From: Marivirga arenosa
GTDB lineage: Bacteria > Bacteroidota > Bacteroidia > Cytophagales > Cyclobacteriaceae
Length of the DNA: 64,000 nucleotides
NCBI RefSeq assembly: GCF_030503895.2
Contig: NZ_CP129970.2
Coordinates: 2,961,001 to 3,025,000 of the forward strand
Reading direction: 5' to 3'
Made by a program: the position numbers and the translations under genes. Numbering within the stretch: position 1 is the stretch's first letter; every line of letters starts with the position of its first letter. Positions 46,203-56,116 of this stretch are shown in pieces. Under the pieces are notes generated by a model, which was not told where the DNA came from, made no database searches, and worked only from the letters and a program-made list of their open reading frames with translations.

Positions 46203-46514
46203 TTATTTATCCTCCTCTTCTTCTCTTTTTCTATAATATACTTTACCTTCCAAGAATTCTTCCATAGCCAAAATGGTTGGCTTAGGCATTCTTTCATAGA
46301 ATTTTGAGATTTCAATTTGCTCTCTGTTTTCAAAAATTTCCTCTAAGTTATCAACAGTTGAAGCAAATTCAGCAAGCTTGTTACTCAATTCTTCTTTCAT
46401 ATTACTTGAGATCTGACGAGCTCTTTTTGATGCTACAACAACTGTTTGGTAGATATTATCAGTATCCTTTACCAATTCAGCAGTATCTCTAGTAGTGATT
46501 GATGGATTTGCCAT
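46203..46514 (-). CDS. rpoZ: RNA polymerase omega subunit (Bacteroidota type)
   Basis: A 103-residue omega/Rpb6-like subunit. TDNIYQTVVVASKRARQIS is the conserved helix that clamps the beta-prime C-terminus, followed by a Bacteroidota-type extension (MPKPTILAMEEFLEGKVYY). Helps RNA polymerase assembly. Located between bamD and coaBC, as expected for the phylum; 6 bases after bamD. Confidence 0.94.
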   Translation of the reverse strand: MANPSITTRDTAELVKDTDNIYQTVVVASKRARQISSNMKEELSNKLAEFASTVDNLEEIFENREQIEISKFYERMPKPTILAMEEFLEGKVYYRKREEEEDK

Positions 46515-46520
46515 ATTTAT

Positions 46521-47345
46521 TTATGAATTTAATTTTCTTACTTTTTCTAAACAATCTTCGTAAATTTTTTCAGCTTTTTTAAGGTATTTGCTGTTTTCAT
46601 AGTTTTCTATAAAACTCTCATAAAAACTTATAGTTTCCAAATACCTTTCTTTTTTAACTGAATATATACTCACCTCAGCTAAGTTGTACATAGCTTCGAT
46701 TTCTAAATATTGAATTTCCTCAGTGTATTTTGAGCCAGGAAAGTCATCTTGAAAATTACCAAATTCTACTAATGCAGCTTTAAGATATTCACCTGTCATG
46801 AATTTTTTTAAATCATAATATAATAAAGCTTTTTCATATGCCTTTCTCTCTAATTTATCTCTTAAATCAACTAAAGCTTCATCTGCCTTTTGTGCAAACT
46901 TTGACTTTGGATATAAATTAATGAAACCTTGTAAGGCAGTAATTGCTTCTTTTGAACTTGTTTGATCAAGGTTATATCTTGGTGAATCCTTGTATAAGGA
47001 ATAGCCAAACATGAACCTAGCTTCTTCAGCAAACTTACTTCTATTGAAAGTATCATAAAATACTTTAAAATAGTGAGAAGCTAATAAATACTGTTCCTGA
47101 TAAAAATAAGTGTATCCGTAGTAGAAATTAGCAATTTCTGCTTTCTCCGAACCTTTTATGATAGGGAGTATTTGTTCTAATAGCACATTAGCTTTATAAT
47201 ATTCACCTATGTCATAATAATTTATAGCAGCATCATATTTCTTTTCCCAATCATCGCTTTTTTGTAGTTTTCTGAAATCACTACAAGAGCTGAATAGGAT
47301 GGTAACTATGAATGTAAAAAGTAAATTTCTGTACGAATTTCGCAT
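46521..47345 (-). CDS. bamD: Outer-membrane assembly lipoprotein BamD
   Basis: A 274-residue lipoprotein with TPR-like helical repeats, part of the BAM machine for outer-membrane proteins. The lipobox is LFSSC in the signal MRNSYRNLLFTFIVTILF. Repeats include YDAAINYYDIGEYYKANVLL and SKFAQKADEALVDLRDKL. The open frame begins at 47363, but that extension reads through a perfect promoter -7 box (47353-47360), so ATG 47345 is the start. First gene of the bamD-rpoZ-coaBC-DUF4835-recN run. Confidence 0.93.
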   Translation of the reverse strand: MRNSYRNLLFTFIVTILFSSCSDFRKLQKSDDWEKKYDAAINYYDIGEYYKANVLLEQILPIIKGSEKAEIANFYYGYTYFYQEQYLLASHYFKVFYDTFNRSKFAEEARFMFGYSLYKDSPRYNLDQTSSKEAITALQGFINLYPKSKFAQKADEALVDLRDKLERKAYEKALLYYDLKKFMTGEYLKAALVEFGNFQDDFPGSKYTEEIQYLEIEAMYNLAEVSIYSVKKERYLETISFYESFIENYENSKYLKKAEKIYEDCLEKVRKLNS

Positions 47346-47352
47346 AAGGGTG

Positions 47353-47383
47353 CAAATATACATTTGTTTTGTGGAATGAACAA
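47353..47383 (-). promoter_or_regulatory. Promoter of the bamD operon
   Basis: On the minus strand, TTG (47383-47381), a 20-base spacer, then TATATTTG (47360-47353) match TTG-N17-23-TAnnTTTG perfectly. The -7 box is 7 bases from the bamD ATG, so the transcript would be nearly leaderless. This is the best promoter match I found in the window. Confidence 0.65.
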
Positions 47384-47428
47384 TTTTTTATTGCTAACGA
47401 AGCAATACTATTAAGATTGGATTGAAGA

Positions 47429-48127
47429 TTATTTTTTTACGATTAATTTTCTTGTTGCTAAACCTTCATCTCTAATTGATAAAGTATAGAAGTATACTCC
47501 AGGATTTAAATTTTCTGTATTAATGTTGAGTTTGTTTTCATCTGGACTTAGCTCATAGGTTTCAATTATACTTCCTAAAACATTTTGAAGGGTTATTTTA
47601 GCTTCCGTTTCATATGGATTAATATTGTATTCTAATATGGCGTTTTTAACAGATGGGTTTGGAAAAAAGCTACTAACTATTATGTCTCCTTTTTCAAAGA
47701 AGATGTCTTTTTGCTTTTCTTCATTGATTTTAAGTGATAGCTCTTTTTTAATCACATTATCAATTTGTAAATCAATAAATTCTAAATAAGTTATAGTATT
47801 TAAGTTTGAAAGACCCCCAGTCAATGTTAATTCAATATCATTAGTAATACTGTTCGCTGGAATATTGATGATTAAAAATTCGTTATCGGTATTACAAATA
47901 TCATCGTAGCAAATTGTAAAATTACCGCCACCTTGAATTTTATCTAAGCTATGCTTTATTCTGATTGATTTGCTACTATTACTGAAATTCTGAATCTTGA
48001 AAGTGGTGGTTTTTGATGTTTGAAAACCTGTGATAATTTCGCCTCTAAAGTCTTTAACCATAAAATCCTGACTCAGTAAAACTGAATGGATTAAAAAGGA
48101 TAAAAATATGGTAAAAACTAGTTTCAT
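47429..48127 (-). CDS. T9SS-sorted exported protein
   Basis: A 232-residue protein with a signal peptide ending near VLLSQ. Residues 20-130 form a beta-sandwich-like domain with two cysteines in TICYDDICNTD. The C-terminal 75 or so residues are a type A T9SS sorting domain (SSFFPNPSVKNAILEYN, PGVYFYTLSIRDE, RKLIVKK). So it is secreted or anchored on the surface. Unknown function; separate from the bamD operon. Confidence 0.82.
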   Translation of the reverse strand: MKLVFTIFLSFLIHSVLLSQDFMVKDFRGEIITGFQTSKTTTFKIQNFSNSSKSIRIKHSLDKIQGGGNFTICYDDICNTDNEFLIINIPANSITNDIELTLTGGLSNLNTITYLEFIDLQIDNVIKKELSLKINEEKQKDIFFEKGDIIVSSFFPNPSVKNAILEYNINPYETEAKITLQNVLGSIIETYELSPDENKLNINTENLNPGVYFYTLSIRDEGLATRKLIVKK

Positions 48128-48235
48128 TAGACTTTAGTATAATGCATAGTAAAAATAGGATTTATTTATTATAAAGTCTAATGATTCATTAAAAAAAAAA
48201 TAGAAGCTAGAATAATATTTAATACAGCAATGCGT

Positions 48236-49831
48236 TTAAGGTCTCTTATTCTCTGTTTCGAGTTTTACATCATCAGGAAGGACAGCTTTATCATCTTCTA
48301 ATATTTGTTCTTTATTTGCATGTTTTCCTAAAACCTCAATTTTAGTTGGCTTTTTCTCAATATGCCATTTGAAGTCTTTTAACCTTGTTTCCGGTTCCTC
48401 AATTTCATGTGGTGGAATAAATCTTCCCTCTGGATCTTTATAAAATGTAATATCATTCATTTCTCCATTTAGAAACTGAATTTTCATAGAACTGCACAGT
48501 ACCTTATTCATTCCAATGAGCTCTAAAGTGTTTTCATCCACAGCAAAATATATACTTTCTCCATTGCCTTCAACTAAAATCTTATCCATCTCATCATTTT
48601 TCAAATAGGCAGTCATATTCCTTCCCTTAATTTGATTGAAATTACTAACAGTATCTTGATTAATGGTAAAAGCCTTATTTCTCATATTTAGCTTATCCAT
48701 TTTACCATTTTTAATTTCCATGGAGATTGTATCCGCTACTATTTGATTGCCCTCGCTCCATAAAATAGGATCTTTATAGAAGAAAATCATGGAGTCCTGA
48801 AGCATATATGCCATTGAATCTGATACTCCTTGCATATCAGATTTGAAGATTTTAACATTATTGAAAGCAAGTAATCTACTTAAGGAATCATATTCAGAAT
48901 CGATAGAAATTAGCGTATCGGCTGATAAATACAAAGTGTCATTTTCAACTGCTTGCTTCAATACAGGATTACCCCATATTTTGGTAATACCTTCTTCCTT
49001 TTTTGTAGCAGCTTCATTACCTAAAATGATAATATTGTTTTCCTCTGAAATAACTTTAACATTTCCCTGTGCTCTGGATTCTTGTCTTAAATCATCGAAA
49101 AATAAATTATCTCCAAAGATTTCATAGGACTCTGTTGTAATTTTCCCAGCGGTATATTGGGCATTCTTTTTATCTGTGTAGAATTTACCTCCTTTGTCAG
49201 CATCCACGACTTCACCATTTTTCATAATGGTTTTAGTTGGACCGTAAGTTGTGGCTATTTTAGTGGTTCTATGATAAAATAAAGTATCCGTTAATAATTG
49301 ATATTCTGGATTTGTCAAATCAACATCTTCGTAAAACTTTATTAGATCTTCTGCATTAACCACATAACCTTCCTCTGCTATTAAAGTGGTTTCCCCATCT
49401 ACTAATTTACCTCCATTGAAAAAGTGGCCATCTTCAGAATTCATATAGTAATCAAGATAATTAGTAGTCATTCTCATATCACCATCATCATATACTACAT
49501 TATTTCTTAACTCAGCTTTATTTTCAGTTACATAATAATTTAAACGCTTAGAAGTAATATCAATAGAGTCGTTTTTGGTGATGGTTACATCTCCAAAAAC
49601 TATCATGATTCCTTGTTTATCGTAGTAAAGGGCAGAATCTCCTTTTATATAGATGTTCTCTTTTTTTATCTCAAACCAAACCTTTTCTACTAGTCGTGTA
49701 AAGCTGTCTTTACCTTTGTTAATAGTTTCAGAATATCCTTTTGATCCATATCTCACCCCATTTCTTTGAGCTTTTACCCCAATAGATAAGATTAGAAGAA
49801 AACTAAGGATTATAATTCGTTGGAAGTTCAT
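48236..49831 (-). CDS. OstA/LptA-like protein (LPS transport)
   Basis: A 531-residue exported protein with OstA/LptA-type repeats: GDSALYYDKQGIMIVFGDV, LNYYVTENKAELRNNV and KITTESYEIFGDNLFFDD. Their repeating beta strands form the jelly-roll slide that carries lipopolysaccharide between membranes. The Bacteroidota version is longer than E. coli LptA (185 residues). I start it at ATG 49831, which gives a signal peptide MNFQRIIILSFLLILSIGVKAQ-like segment (ending KAQ); the frame from 49972 would overlap tilS. A -7-like TAGATTTG lies at 49870-49877 on the minus strand. Confidence 0.84.
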   Translation of the reverse strand: MNFQRIIILSFLLILSIGVKAQRNGVRYGSKGYSETINKGKDSFTRLVEKVWFEIKKENIYIKGDSALYYDKQGIMIVFGDVTITKNDSIDITSKRLNYYVTENKAELRNNVVYDDGDMRMTTNYLDYYMNSEDGHFFNGGKLVDGETTLIAEEGYVVNAEDLIKFYEDVDLTNPEYQLLTDTLFYHRTTKIATTYGPTKTIMKNGEVVDADKGGKFYTDKKNAQYTAGKITTESYEIFGDNLFFDDLRQESRAQGNVKVISEENNIIILGNEAATKKEEGITKIWGNPVLKQAVENDTLYLSADTLISIDSEYDSLSRLLAFNNVKIFKSDMQGVSDSMAYMLQDSMIFFYKDPILWSEGNQIVADTISMEIKNGKMDKLNMRNKAFTINQDTVSNFNQIKGRNMTAYLKNDEMDKILVEGNGESIYFAVDENTLELIGMNKVLCSSMKIQFLNGEMNDITFYKDPEGRFIPPHEIEEPETRLKDFKWHIEKKPTKIEVLGKHANKEQILEDDKAVLPDDVKLETENKRP

Positions 49832-49896
49832 ACATTTACTTTTGATAGCTTCGATAAGCAAATTCTGTGCAAATCTAAGTAATTTCATAAAGAAAT

Positions 49897-51213
49897 ATGT
49901 TAAGCGAATCATTTTTAGATTATATAAAGAAGGAATCTCTTTTTGAAAGAAATGAACATTTGCTTTTAGCAATCAGTGGCGGAGTAGATTCAGTGGTACT
50001 AGCTCACCTTCTAAGACACATTGGGTTTCATTTTTCTTTGGCGCATATGAATTTTCAACTCAGAGGAGAAGAATCTGACAAAGATCAAGAATATGTTGAA
50101 TCATTAGCTTCTGAATTGGGAGTTCCTATTCACGTAAAAAAAGTTGAGATCCAAAAAGAAAAAGGTTCTACCCAATTACAAGCTAGAAATTTAAGGTATA
50201 AATGGTTTGAGGAATTGATGCTTTGTCATTCATATGATAAATTATTAACGGCTCATCATGCAAATGATCAATTTGAAACTGTATTATTTAATTTAAGTAG
50301 AGGGAGTGGAATAAAGGGTTTTAGAGGAATGTTACCCCTTCAAAATAAAATTGCACGACCATTACTTTTTGCCAGTAAAAAGGAGATTATAGAATATGCT
50401 GAAAATGAAGAAATTGACTGGAGGGAGGATGCTTCAAATGAAACCGATCATTATAATAGAAATAAAATTAGGCATCACATAATTCCACAATTTGAAAATC
50501 TAAATCCTAATGTAATTAAAGGCTTTCAACAAACCTCATTAAAAATGAGAGCAGCTGAGCAAGCTTATAATAATAAATTAGACCAGCTTAAAACGAAATT
50601 TTTTATCCTAACTGATGGTGAGGTGAAAATCAAAAGATCAATTTTAGACATAGATTTCCCAATCGTTTATTTATCAGATTTGCTTAGTGATTTTGATTTC
50701 AGTTTAAATCAATTGCAATCTTTTGATTTCGATAGGGTTGGGGCTCAGTTATATTCCAATTCTCATATGCTAATTGTAGATAGAAAATTTATTTTCGTAA
50801 ATATTAGGGGTGAAAAAACTAAGCAAGAATTTCCGCAGGAATTGAAAATAGAGTCTAAGTTGATTCATACTTCTATCGGAAAGTTTAAAATTAATATTCT
50901 TGATAAAGAAGAAGTTGATTTTGCAAAGAATCAAAAGCTAGTTTTTATAGATTTGGAATCCATAAATGGTACCCTTGAACTGGATTATTGGCAGGAGGGC
51001 GACAAAATTCAACCCTTAGGAATGAAGGGTAAGAAAAAAATTAGTGATATATTGATAGATCAAAAAGTACCTTTGCATCAAAAGGAAAATAAATTGGTTT
51101 TAAAATCTGAAGGAGAGGTAGTTTGGTTGGTAGGACATAAATTTTCAGATTTATTTAAGGTTAAAGACAGTACTAAAAAAGTATTACGAATAGAACATTA
51201 TGAAAATTCTTAA
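49897..51213 (+). CDS. tilS: tRNA(Ile)-lysidine synthetase
   Basis: Modifies C34 of tRNA-Ile(CAU) to lysidine, changing its charging and decoding. The PP-loop SGGVDS is at residues 27-32, followed by HMNFQLRGEESDKDQ and AHHANDQFETVLFNL. The C-terminal TilS substrate-binding domain is present (YWQEGDKIQPLGMKGKKKISD). Full length at 438 residues. It overlaps the cNMP-domain gene by 14 bases and is divergent from the OstA-like gene. Confidence 0.96.
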   Translation: MLSESFLDYIKKESLFERNEHLLLAISGGVDSVVLAHLLRHIGFHFSLAHMNFQLRGEESDKDQEYVESLASELGVPIHVKKVEIQKEKGSTQLQARNLRYKWFEELMLCHSYDKLLTAHHANDQFETVLFNLSRGSGIKGFRGMLPLQNKIARPLLFASKKEIIEYAENEEIDWREDASNETDHYNRNKIRHHIIPQFENLNPNVIKGFQQTSLKMRAAEQAYNNKLDQLKTKFFILTDGEVKIKRSILDIDFPIVYLSDLLSDFDFSLNQLQSFDFDRVGAQLYSNSHMLIVDRKFIFVNIRGEKTKQEFPQELKIESKLIHTSIGKFKINILDKEEVDFAKNQKLVFIDLESINGTLELDYWQEGDKIQPLGMKGKKKISDILIDQKVPLHQKENKLVLKSEGEVVWLVGHKFSDLFKVKDSTKKVLRIEHYENS

Positions 51214-51730
51214 TCCCTTCAAAAAATCTTATGACCATAAACAGCTGGTCTTATTTCGGTTTTTGAAAGAAATAAAAATATTCGAGCAACTGAGTTTTGA
51301 GCAATTATCTCATTTTCTTCCTTTTATGCATATGAGAGTATATAAAAAGAATGAGGTAGTGTTTTTTAGAGATGATCCAAGCCACGCGTTGTATTTAACT
51401 CAAAGAGGTGAGATTTCTTTAACCATTGATATAGAAGATAGATTTGAAAGCTTAGGCAAGCTATCTGAAAATATGTCTTTTGGAGATAATGCATTAATCC
51501 CTGAAGCAAGGAGAATTTATAATGCGGTTGTTCAGTCAGAGAAGGCTCAAATCTATGTAATTCCGCAAATTAATATATTTGAGATATTTGATCACTATCC
51601 GAAAATAAAAGCAAAAGTTTTAGAGTCCTACACACAGCAACAAAATGACTATATGGCCCGTTTGTTTTCAACATATAAAACAAATTTTGGTTTTTTTGAT
51701 TTAGGTCATGTGTATAATAATAATATTTAA
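51200..51730 (+). CDS. Cyclic nucleotide-binding-fold protein without DNA-binding domain
   Basis: A 176-residue protein with one cNMP-binding beta-roll (about 30-125): VYKKNEVVFFRDDPSHALYL, then FGDNALIPEARRIYNAVVQS. The phosphate-binding cassette is degenerate: the FGE-AL-RSA pattern becomes FGDNAL then RRIYNAV, so nucleotide binding is uncertain. There is no helix-turn-helix; the C-terminal 50 residues are helical then polar. Role unknown. Its ATG overlaps the end of tilS by 14 bases, implying coupled translation. Confidence 0.78.
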   Translation: MKILNPFKKSYDHKQLVLFRFLKEIKIFEQLSFEQLSHFLPFMHMRVYKKNEVVFFRDDPSHALYLTQRGEISLTIDIEDRFESLGKLSENMSFGDNALIPEARRIYNAVVQSEKAQIYVIPQINIFEIFDHYPKIKAKVLESYTQQQNDYMARLFSTYKTNFGFFDLGHVYNNNI

Positions 51731-51782
51731 ATTCTGAATTATTGAACCTATAAGTATCAAAGCAGAATAATATTATTTTTTG

Positions 51783-51790
51783 TAGTTTTG
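51783..51790 (+). promoter_or_regulatory. Candidate -7 box for mdh
   Basis: TAGTTTTG matches TAnnTTTG, 40 bases before the mdh ATG. It is identical to the box before the propeller gene at 26881. No clear TTG at the right distance. Confidence 0.35.
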
Positions 51791-51830
51791 TAATCGAATT
51801 CAAGATTGTTTAACCTTTAAAATAAATAAA

Positions 51831-52751
51831 ATGAAAGTTACCGTAGTAGGAGCTGGTGCAGTAGGTGCAAGTTGTGCTGAATACATTGCCATTAAAGATT
51901 TTGCTGAAGAAGTAGTATTAGTTGACATTAAAGAAGGTTTTGCTGAAGGTAAAGCTATGGATTTGATGCAGACTGCTTCTTTAAATGGTTTTGACACTAA
52001 AATCACTGGTGTTACCAACGATTACAGTAAAACAGCTGATAGTGATGTTGCAGTAATTACATCAGGTATTCCTAGAAAACCTGGTATGACAAGAGAGGAA
52101 TTAATCTCAACTAATGCAGGAATTGTTAAGCAGGTTGCAGAGAATTTAATTAAAAATTCACCTAATGTAACAATCATTGTAGTATCTAACCCAATGGATA
52201 CTATGACTTACTTAGCTCACAAAGCGACTAACTTACCTAAAAATAGAATTATTGGAATGGGTGGAGCATTAGATTCAGCTCGTTTCAAATATAGATTAGC
52301 AGAAGCTTTAGGATGTCCTGCATCAGATGTTGATGGTATGGTTATAGGTGGTCATAGCGATACAGGTATGATTCCATTAACAAGATTAGCTACAAGAAAT
52401 AGTGTACCTGTTTCAAAATTCATTTCTGAAGAAAAAATGGATTATGTAAGAGAGGAAACTAAAGTAGGTGGAGCTACATTAACGAAATTATTAGGTACTT
52501 CTGCTTGGTATGCACCAGGTGCTGCAGTTTCAGCTATGGTTCAAGCTATTGCTTGCGATTCTAAGAAAATGTTCCCTTGTTCTTGCTTATTAGAAGGTGA
52601 ATATGGATTGAATGATATTTCTATAGGTGTTCCTGCTATAATTGGTAAAAACGGAATTGAAGAGATTGTTGAAATTGAATTAGATGACGCAGAAAAAGCG
52701 AAATTAAATGAAAGTGCGGAAGCTGTAAGAAAAACTAACGGTCTTCTTTAA
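51831..52751 (+). CDS. mdh: Malate dehydrogenase
   Basis: A 306-residue NAD-dependent enzyme of the LDH-like MDH group, converting malate to oxaloacetate. VTVVGAGAVGASCAEYI is the Rossmann motif; SGIPRKPGMTREELISTNA is the mobile loop with substrate Arg; GGHSDTGMIPL has the catalytic His. With pyruvate carboxylase and aconitase it is the third TCA-linked gene in the window. A terminator follows. Confidence 0.96.
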   Translation: MKVTVVGAGAVGASCAEYIAIKDFAEEVVLVDIKEGFAEGKAMDLMQTASLNGFDTKITGVTNDYSKTADSDVAVITSGIPRKPGMTREELISTNAGIVKQVAENLIKNSPNVTIIVVSNPMDTMTYLAHKATNLPKNRIIGMGGALDSARFKYRLAEALGCPASDVDGMVIGGHSDTGMIPLTRLATRNSVPVSKFISEEKMDYVREETKVGGATLTKLLGTSAWYAPGAAVSAMVQAIACDSKKMFPCSCLLEGEYGLNDISIGVPAIIGKNGIEEIVEIELDDAEKAKLNESAEAVRKTNGLL

Positions 52752-52771
52752 TTATTATTTATAAATTATTT

Positions 52772-52803
52772 AAAAGCATCTGTTATTAGCAGATGCTTTT
52801 TTT
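52772..52803 (+). terminator. Intrinsic terminator after mdh
   Basis: An 11-base perfect stem, AAAAGCATCTG (52772-52782) with CAGATGCTTTT (52790-52800), followed by TTT. Confidence 0.87.
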
Positions 52804-52918
52804 ATGCCCAATTTTTACAAGTAGAATTTTCAGTTGAATCTACATCTTAAATATTTCAAGATATTTTATGAATTTAGAATGAAATTTTAGATTTTAGTAC
52901 AGAACTACCAAAACCTAA

Positions 52919-55900
52919 ATGAAATTACTCCCCAAAACTAGCCTTTTAAGCATTCTTTTATTCCTTCTTTTTCAATCGATTTTATTAGCTCAAACAGCAT
53001 GGATTAATGAGTTTCATTATGATAATGAAGGATCCGATGTTAATGAATTTGTAGAAATAGTGATTAAAGATGTGTCTTCTTATGATTTGAGTTTATTCCA
53101 GTTTTATCTTTTTAATGGTTCCAATGGTGAAACATATGGAAATACTTATAATTTAACTGAATTTACACCTGTTGATGTAGAAAATGGCTTTTCAATTTTT
53201 TATTTAGAGATATCAGGAATTCAAAATGGGCCAGATGGCTTTGCTTTGGAATATGATGGCTCATTACTTCAATTTATAAGCTATGAAGGTTCATTTTTAG
53301 GGGTAGGAGGTCCTGCTGACAATATTGAATCAATTGATGTTGGAGTTTCAGAGAGTAATTCTTCAACATTATTGAATCAATCTTTACAATTGACTGGTGA
53401 TGGTGTAGAATATAGTGATTTTTCATGGCTGGAGCCAAATAGCGCAACTATGGGGCAAGTAAATGTGGGTCAAAGCTTTATGTTGCCTTGCAATGCACCG
53501 GATGAGCAAGCAATTTTCTTAACTGTTGAGGAAGAAGATATTAGTGAAAATCAAATTCAGTTAAATTGGCAAAGGGGAAATGGGGATGCGGTATTAGTAT
53601 TACTAAAAGAATCCCAACCAGTAGATGCGATTCCAGAAAATGGTGTAACATATAATGCAGATGCAGATTTAAGCAATGAATTAGCGGATGAAATTGGTAA
53701 TGGGAATTATGTGGTATATAGTGGGACAGGAGATTTTGTAAATCTTAGTGGTTTAAATTCTAATACGGAGTATCACTTTTCAATATTTGAATATTTTGAT
53801 GATACTTATTGCTATTCATTAATAGATGAAGTTTTAGTTGTTAACACAAATATAAATATCAATTCTGATAGTGATATTCAAAACCCTGAACAACCATTAG
53901 AATCAGGAATTATCACTATTAATAATTCATCAGAAAGCAGTTCTATAGATGTATTTAAGTTTAATATTATAGATTTTGGAAGTGGAGATGGATTACCTAC
54001 TACAATTGAAAAGATGGTAATTGAGAAAGGACCTGAAAATACTGTTTTGGATTGGTCAGAAATTATAAAAAGTGCTAAGCTGATTAATGATGGAACTGAA
54101 ATAGAGACCATTCAAACTGTTATATATGAAGATAGTTTACTATTCAATTTTGAAAATCAGCAACTTGAAATTGCTGATGGAGATACTGCTGAAATAGTAC
54201 TTAGTGTTTGGATAGAAGAAATATTTGAGGATGAATTATTAATGGATTTTTCAATTCCTAATTTTCACTCATTTGAAGTCTATTCAACAGGTAGTTTTTT
54301 ATTAGATACACTTTCAAATCAAATACTTTCAAATTCCTTTCAATTAGATGTTCAAGCAGATCAATTATTAATTGAATCAACTACCGATCATTACTACGTA
54401 AATGATACTTTTAGTATAGGAATTTCAGCACTCGATAGTTTTGAGAATTTAGATGTTATGGATAGAACTATCACTATCAGTCATGGTGGAAGTGGTACAT
54501 TATCTATTCCATCAAATGTGGAACTTATTGATGGTAAACTATTATTATCAAATCTGAAGTATAATCAAGAAGAGGAAATTACTATAACATTTACTGATGG
54601 TGTATTGTCATCTGATTACATTATTGAATTTAAAGAGACAACTATAGAAATTGATAGCTCTGATTTTAATAATGATTTTGGTCTAATTTATTATCCCAAT
54701 AATTCAAATGCCAGTTCATTTACATTAAGTGCACAAAATTTACAGGATAGTCTTTTAATCATATCCCCACCACATTTTGAGTTATCTCTAAATGAAGAAT
54801 TTACTCAGGCATTCGATACTATCTTTTTTTCAGATTATTTGATTGAGGATCAAGAAATCTTAGTCCGATTTTCTCCTGAGAGCGCCATAGGTGATCAGAT
54901 TCTGGATTCATTGAAAATTAGTACTAAGGGAGCAGATCAGTTGTATTTAATTTTAAGTGCTGAAGAAGCCACCTTAGAAACAGAATCTATAAAAAATATT
55001 AAAAATTATGATTTGGGGAGTAGAGTTAAGTTTAATGCTAGAGTCATTGGAGGAGCCAGTCATTTTGATTTTTTGAGAGCAGTTCAGGATAGCACTGATG
55101 GTATTTTAATTCAGGGAGATGAAGTATCCCAATTGGCCTTTGGTGATAGTGTTCAATTAGTGGGGACGCTTATTAAAAGTAAATATGGAGCCACAATTAC
55201 TATTGAAGAGCCAATTAACATACTTTCTCAGGATTCTTCGTCAATAGCTGCAATTGATATACATGAGAAGGATTTTCTACAATTTGAATTCATGAGAATC
55301 AAGCTTGATAGCTTGAATTTTATAGAAGAAGGATTATTTAAAAATAAAAGTTATGAAGTATTAGCGAAGTCTGGGGATACATTAAAACTTGTTTTATCTA
55401 ATAAACTGGGATTGATAAGTGAATTAATTCCTTACGGGTACTTCGATTTCCAAGGATTATTAATGCACTTAGATAGGCAACTGTATCTATACCCTGAATT
55501 TGAAAATGATCTAATTGAACTTAAAAGAGAATCTAAAATAATAATAGAATCAACTGACAGTATTGAATTTGAATCGGTTCAAATTTATGATTATTCCGAA
55601 CCTCAATTTTATGCTTTAAAAGTTGAAAACGTAAGCAGTGATTTATTAATTGAATGTACTGATAATTTTCAAGTCAGTTTGTTTGAGAAATCAAATTATG
55701 ATAAGAGCATACAATTACCTGTAGATATATATGGTAACCTACCTAGAATAAAAGTATATGTTCGATTCGCACCAGAAAGCGGCAATCAAGGTAAAATTCT
55801 TGGTCAAATTATTCATTCTTCAAAAGATCAAAAACAGATTATTAATTTAATGGGAGTGGAGACTTTAATTACTTCAAATGATCGATCTTCAGCTAATAAT

Positions 55901-56116
55901 TTGAAAGTTTATCCTAATCCTGCTAATTCATATTTAATTATAGAGGATAGGTCGGACAAATATCAAGCTTATAAAATTTTAAATATAGAAGGTAAAGAAG
56001 TTCTAAAGGGGAAATTTAAAAGTAGAGTAGATATATCTAAACTTGAGATTGGTGTTTATAAATTAATTTTACTCAATGAAAATGAAATTGTGTTAAAGAA
56101 ATTTATAAAAAAATAA
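52919..56116 (+). CDS. Large lamin-tail-domain protein, T9SS cargo
   Basis: A 1065-residue exported protein. A signal peptide ends near LLAQ. The mature N-terminus, AWINEFHYDNEGSDVNEFVEI, is a lamin-tail (LTD) domain, common in secreted bacterial nucleases and adhesins. The middle is a long chain of beta-sandwich-like segments; around 690-780 a segment such as RVIGGASHFDFLRAVQDSTD may be an OB-type module. The last 70 or so residues are a type A T9SS sorting domain (LKVYPNPANSYLIIEDRS ... FIKK). No nuclease motif seen. Surface adhesin or structural role is possible but unproven. Confidence 0.83.
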   Translation: MKLLPKTSLLSILLFLLFQSILLAQTAWINEFHYDNEGSDVNEFVEIVIKDVSSYDLSLFQFYLFNGSNGETYGNTYNLTEFTPVDVENGFSIFYLEISGIQNGPDGFALEYDGSLLQFISYEGSFLGVGGPADNIESIDVGVSESNSSTLLNQSLQLTGDGVEYSDFSWLEPNSATMGQVNVGQSFMLPCNAPDEQAIFLTVEEEDISENQIQLNWQRGNGDAVLVLLKESQPVDAIPENGVTYNADADLSNELADEIGNGNYVVYSGTGDFVNLSGLNSNTEYHFSIFEYFDDTYCYSLIDEVLVVNTNININSDSDIQNPEQPLESGIITINNSSESSSIDVFKFNIIDFGSGDGLPTTIEKMVIEKGPENTVLDWSEIIKSAKLINDGTEIETIQTVIYEDSLLFNFENQQLEIADGDTAEIVLSVWIEEIFEDELLMDFSIPNFHSFEVYSTGSFLLDTLSNQILSNSFQLDVQADQLLIESTTDHYYVNDTFSIGISALDSFENLDVMDRTITISHGGSGTLSIPSNVELIDGKLLLSNLKYNQEEEITITFTDGVLSSDYIIEFKETTIEIDSSDFNNDFGLIYYPNNSNASSFTLSAQNLQDSLLIISPPHFELSLNEEFTQAFDTIFFSDYLIEDQEILVRFSPESAIGDQILDSLKISTKGADQLYLILSAEEATLETESIKNIKNYDLGSRVKFNARVIGGASHFDFLRAVQDSTDGILIQGDEVSQLAFGDSVQLVGTLIKSKYGATITIEEPINILSQDSSSIAAIDIHEKDFLQFEFMRIKLDSLNFIEEGLFKNKSYEVLAKSGDTLKLVLSNKLGLISELIPYGYFDFQGLLMHLDRQLYLYPEFENDLIELKRESKIIIESTDSIEFESVQIYDYSEPQFYALKVENVSSDLLIECTDNFQVSLFEKSNYDKSIQLPVDIYGNLPRIKVYVRFAPESGNQGKILGQIIHSSKDQKQIINLMGVETLITSNDRSSANNLKVYPNPANSYLIIEDRSDKYQAYKILNIEGKEVLKGKFKSRVDISKLEIGVYKLILLNENEIVLKKFIKK

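Noticed and set aside
49832-49972. N-terminal extension of the OstA-like protein
   Set aside because: It overlaps tilS on the other strand and buries the signal peptide; ATG 49831 fits better.
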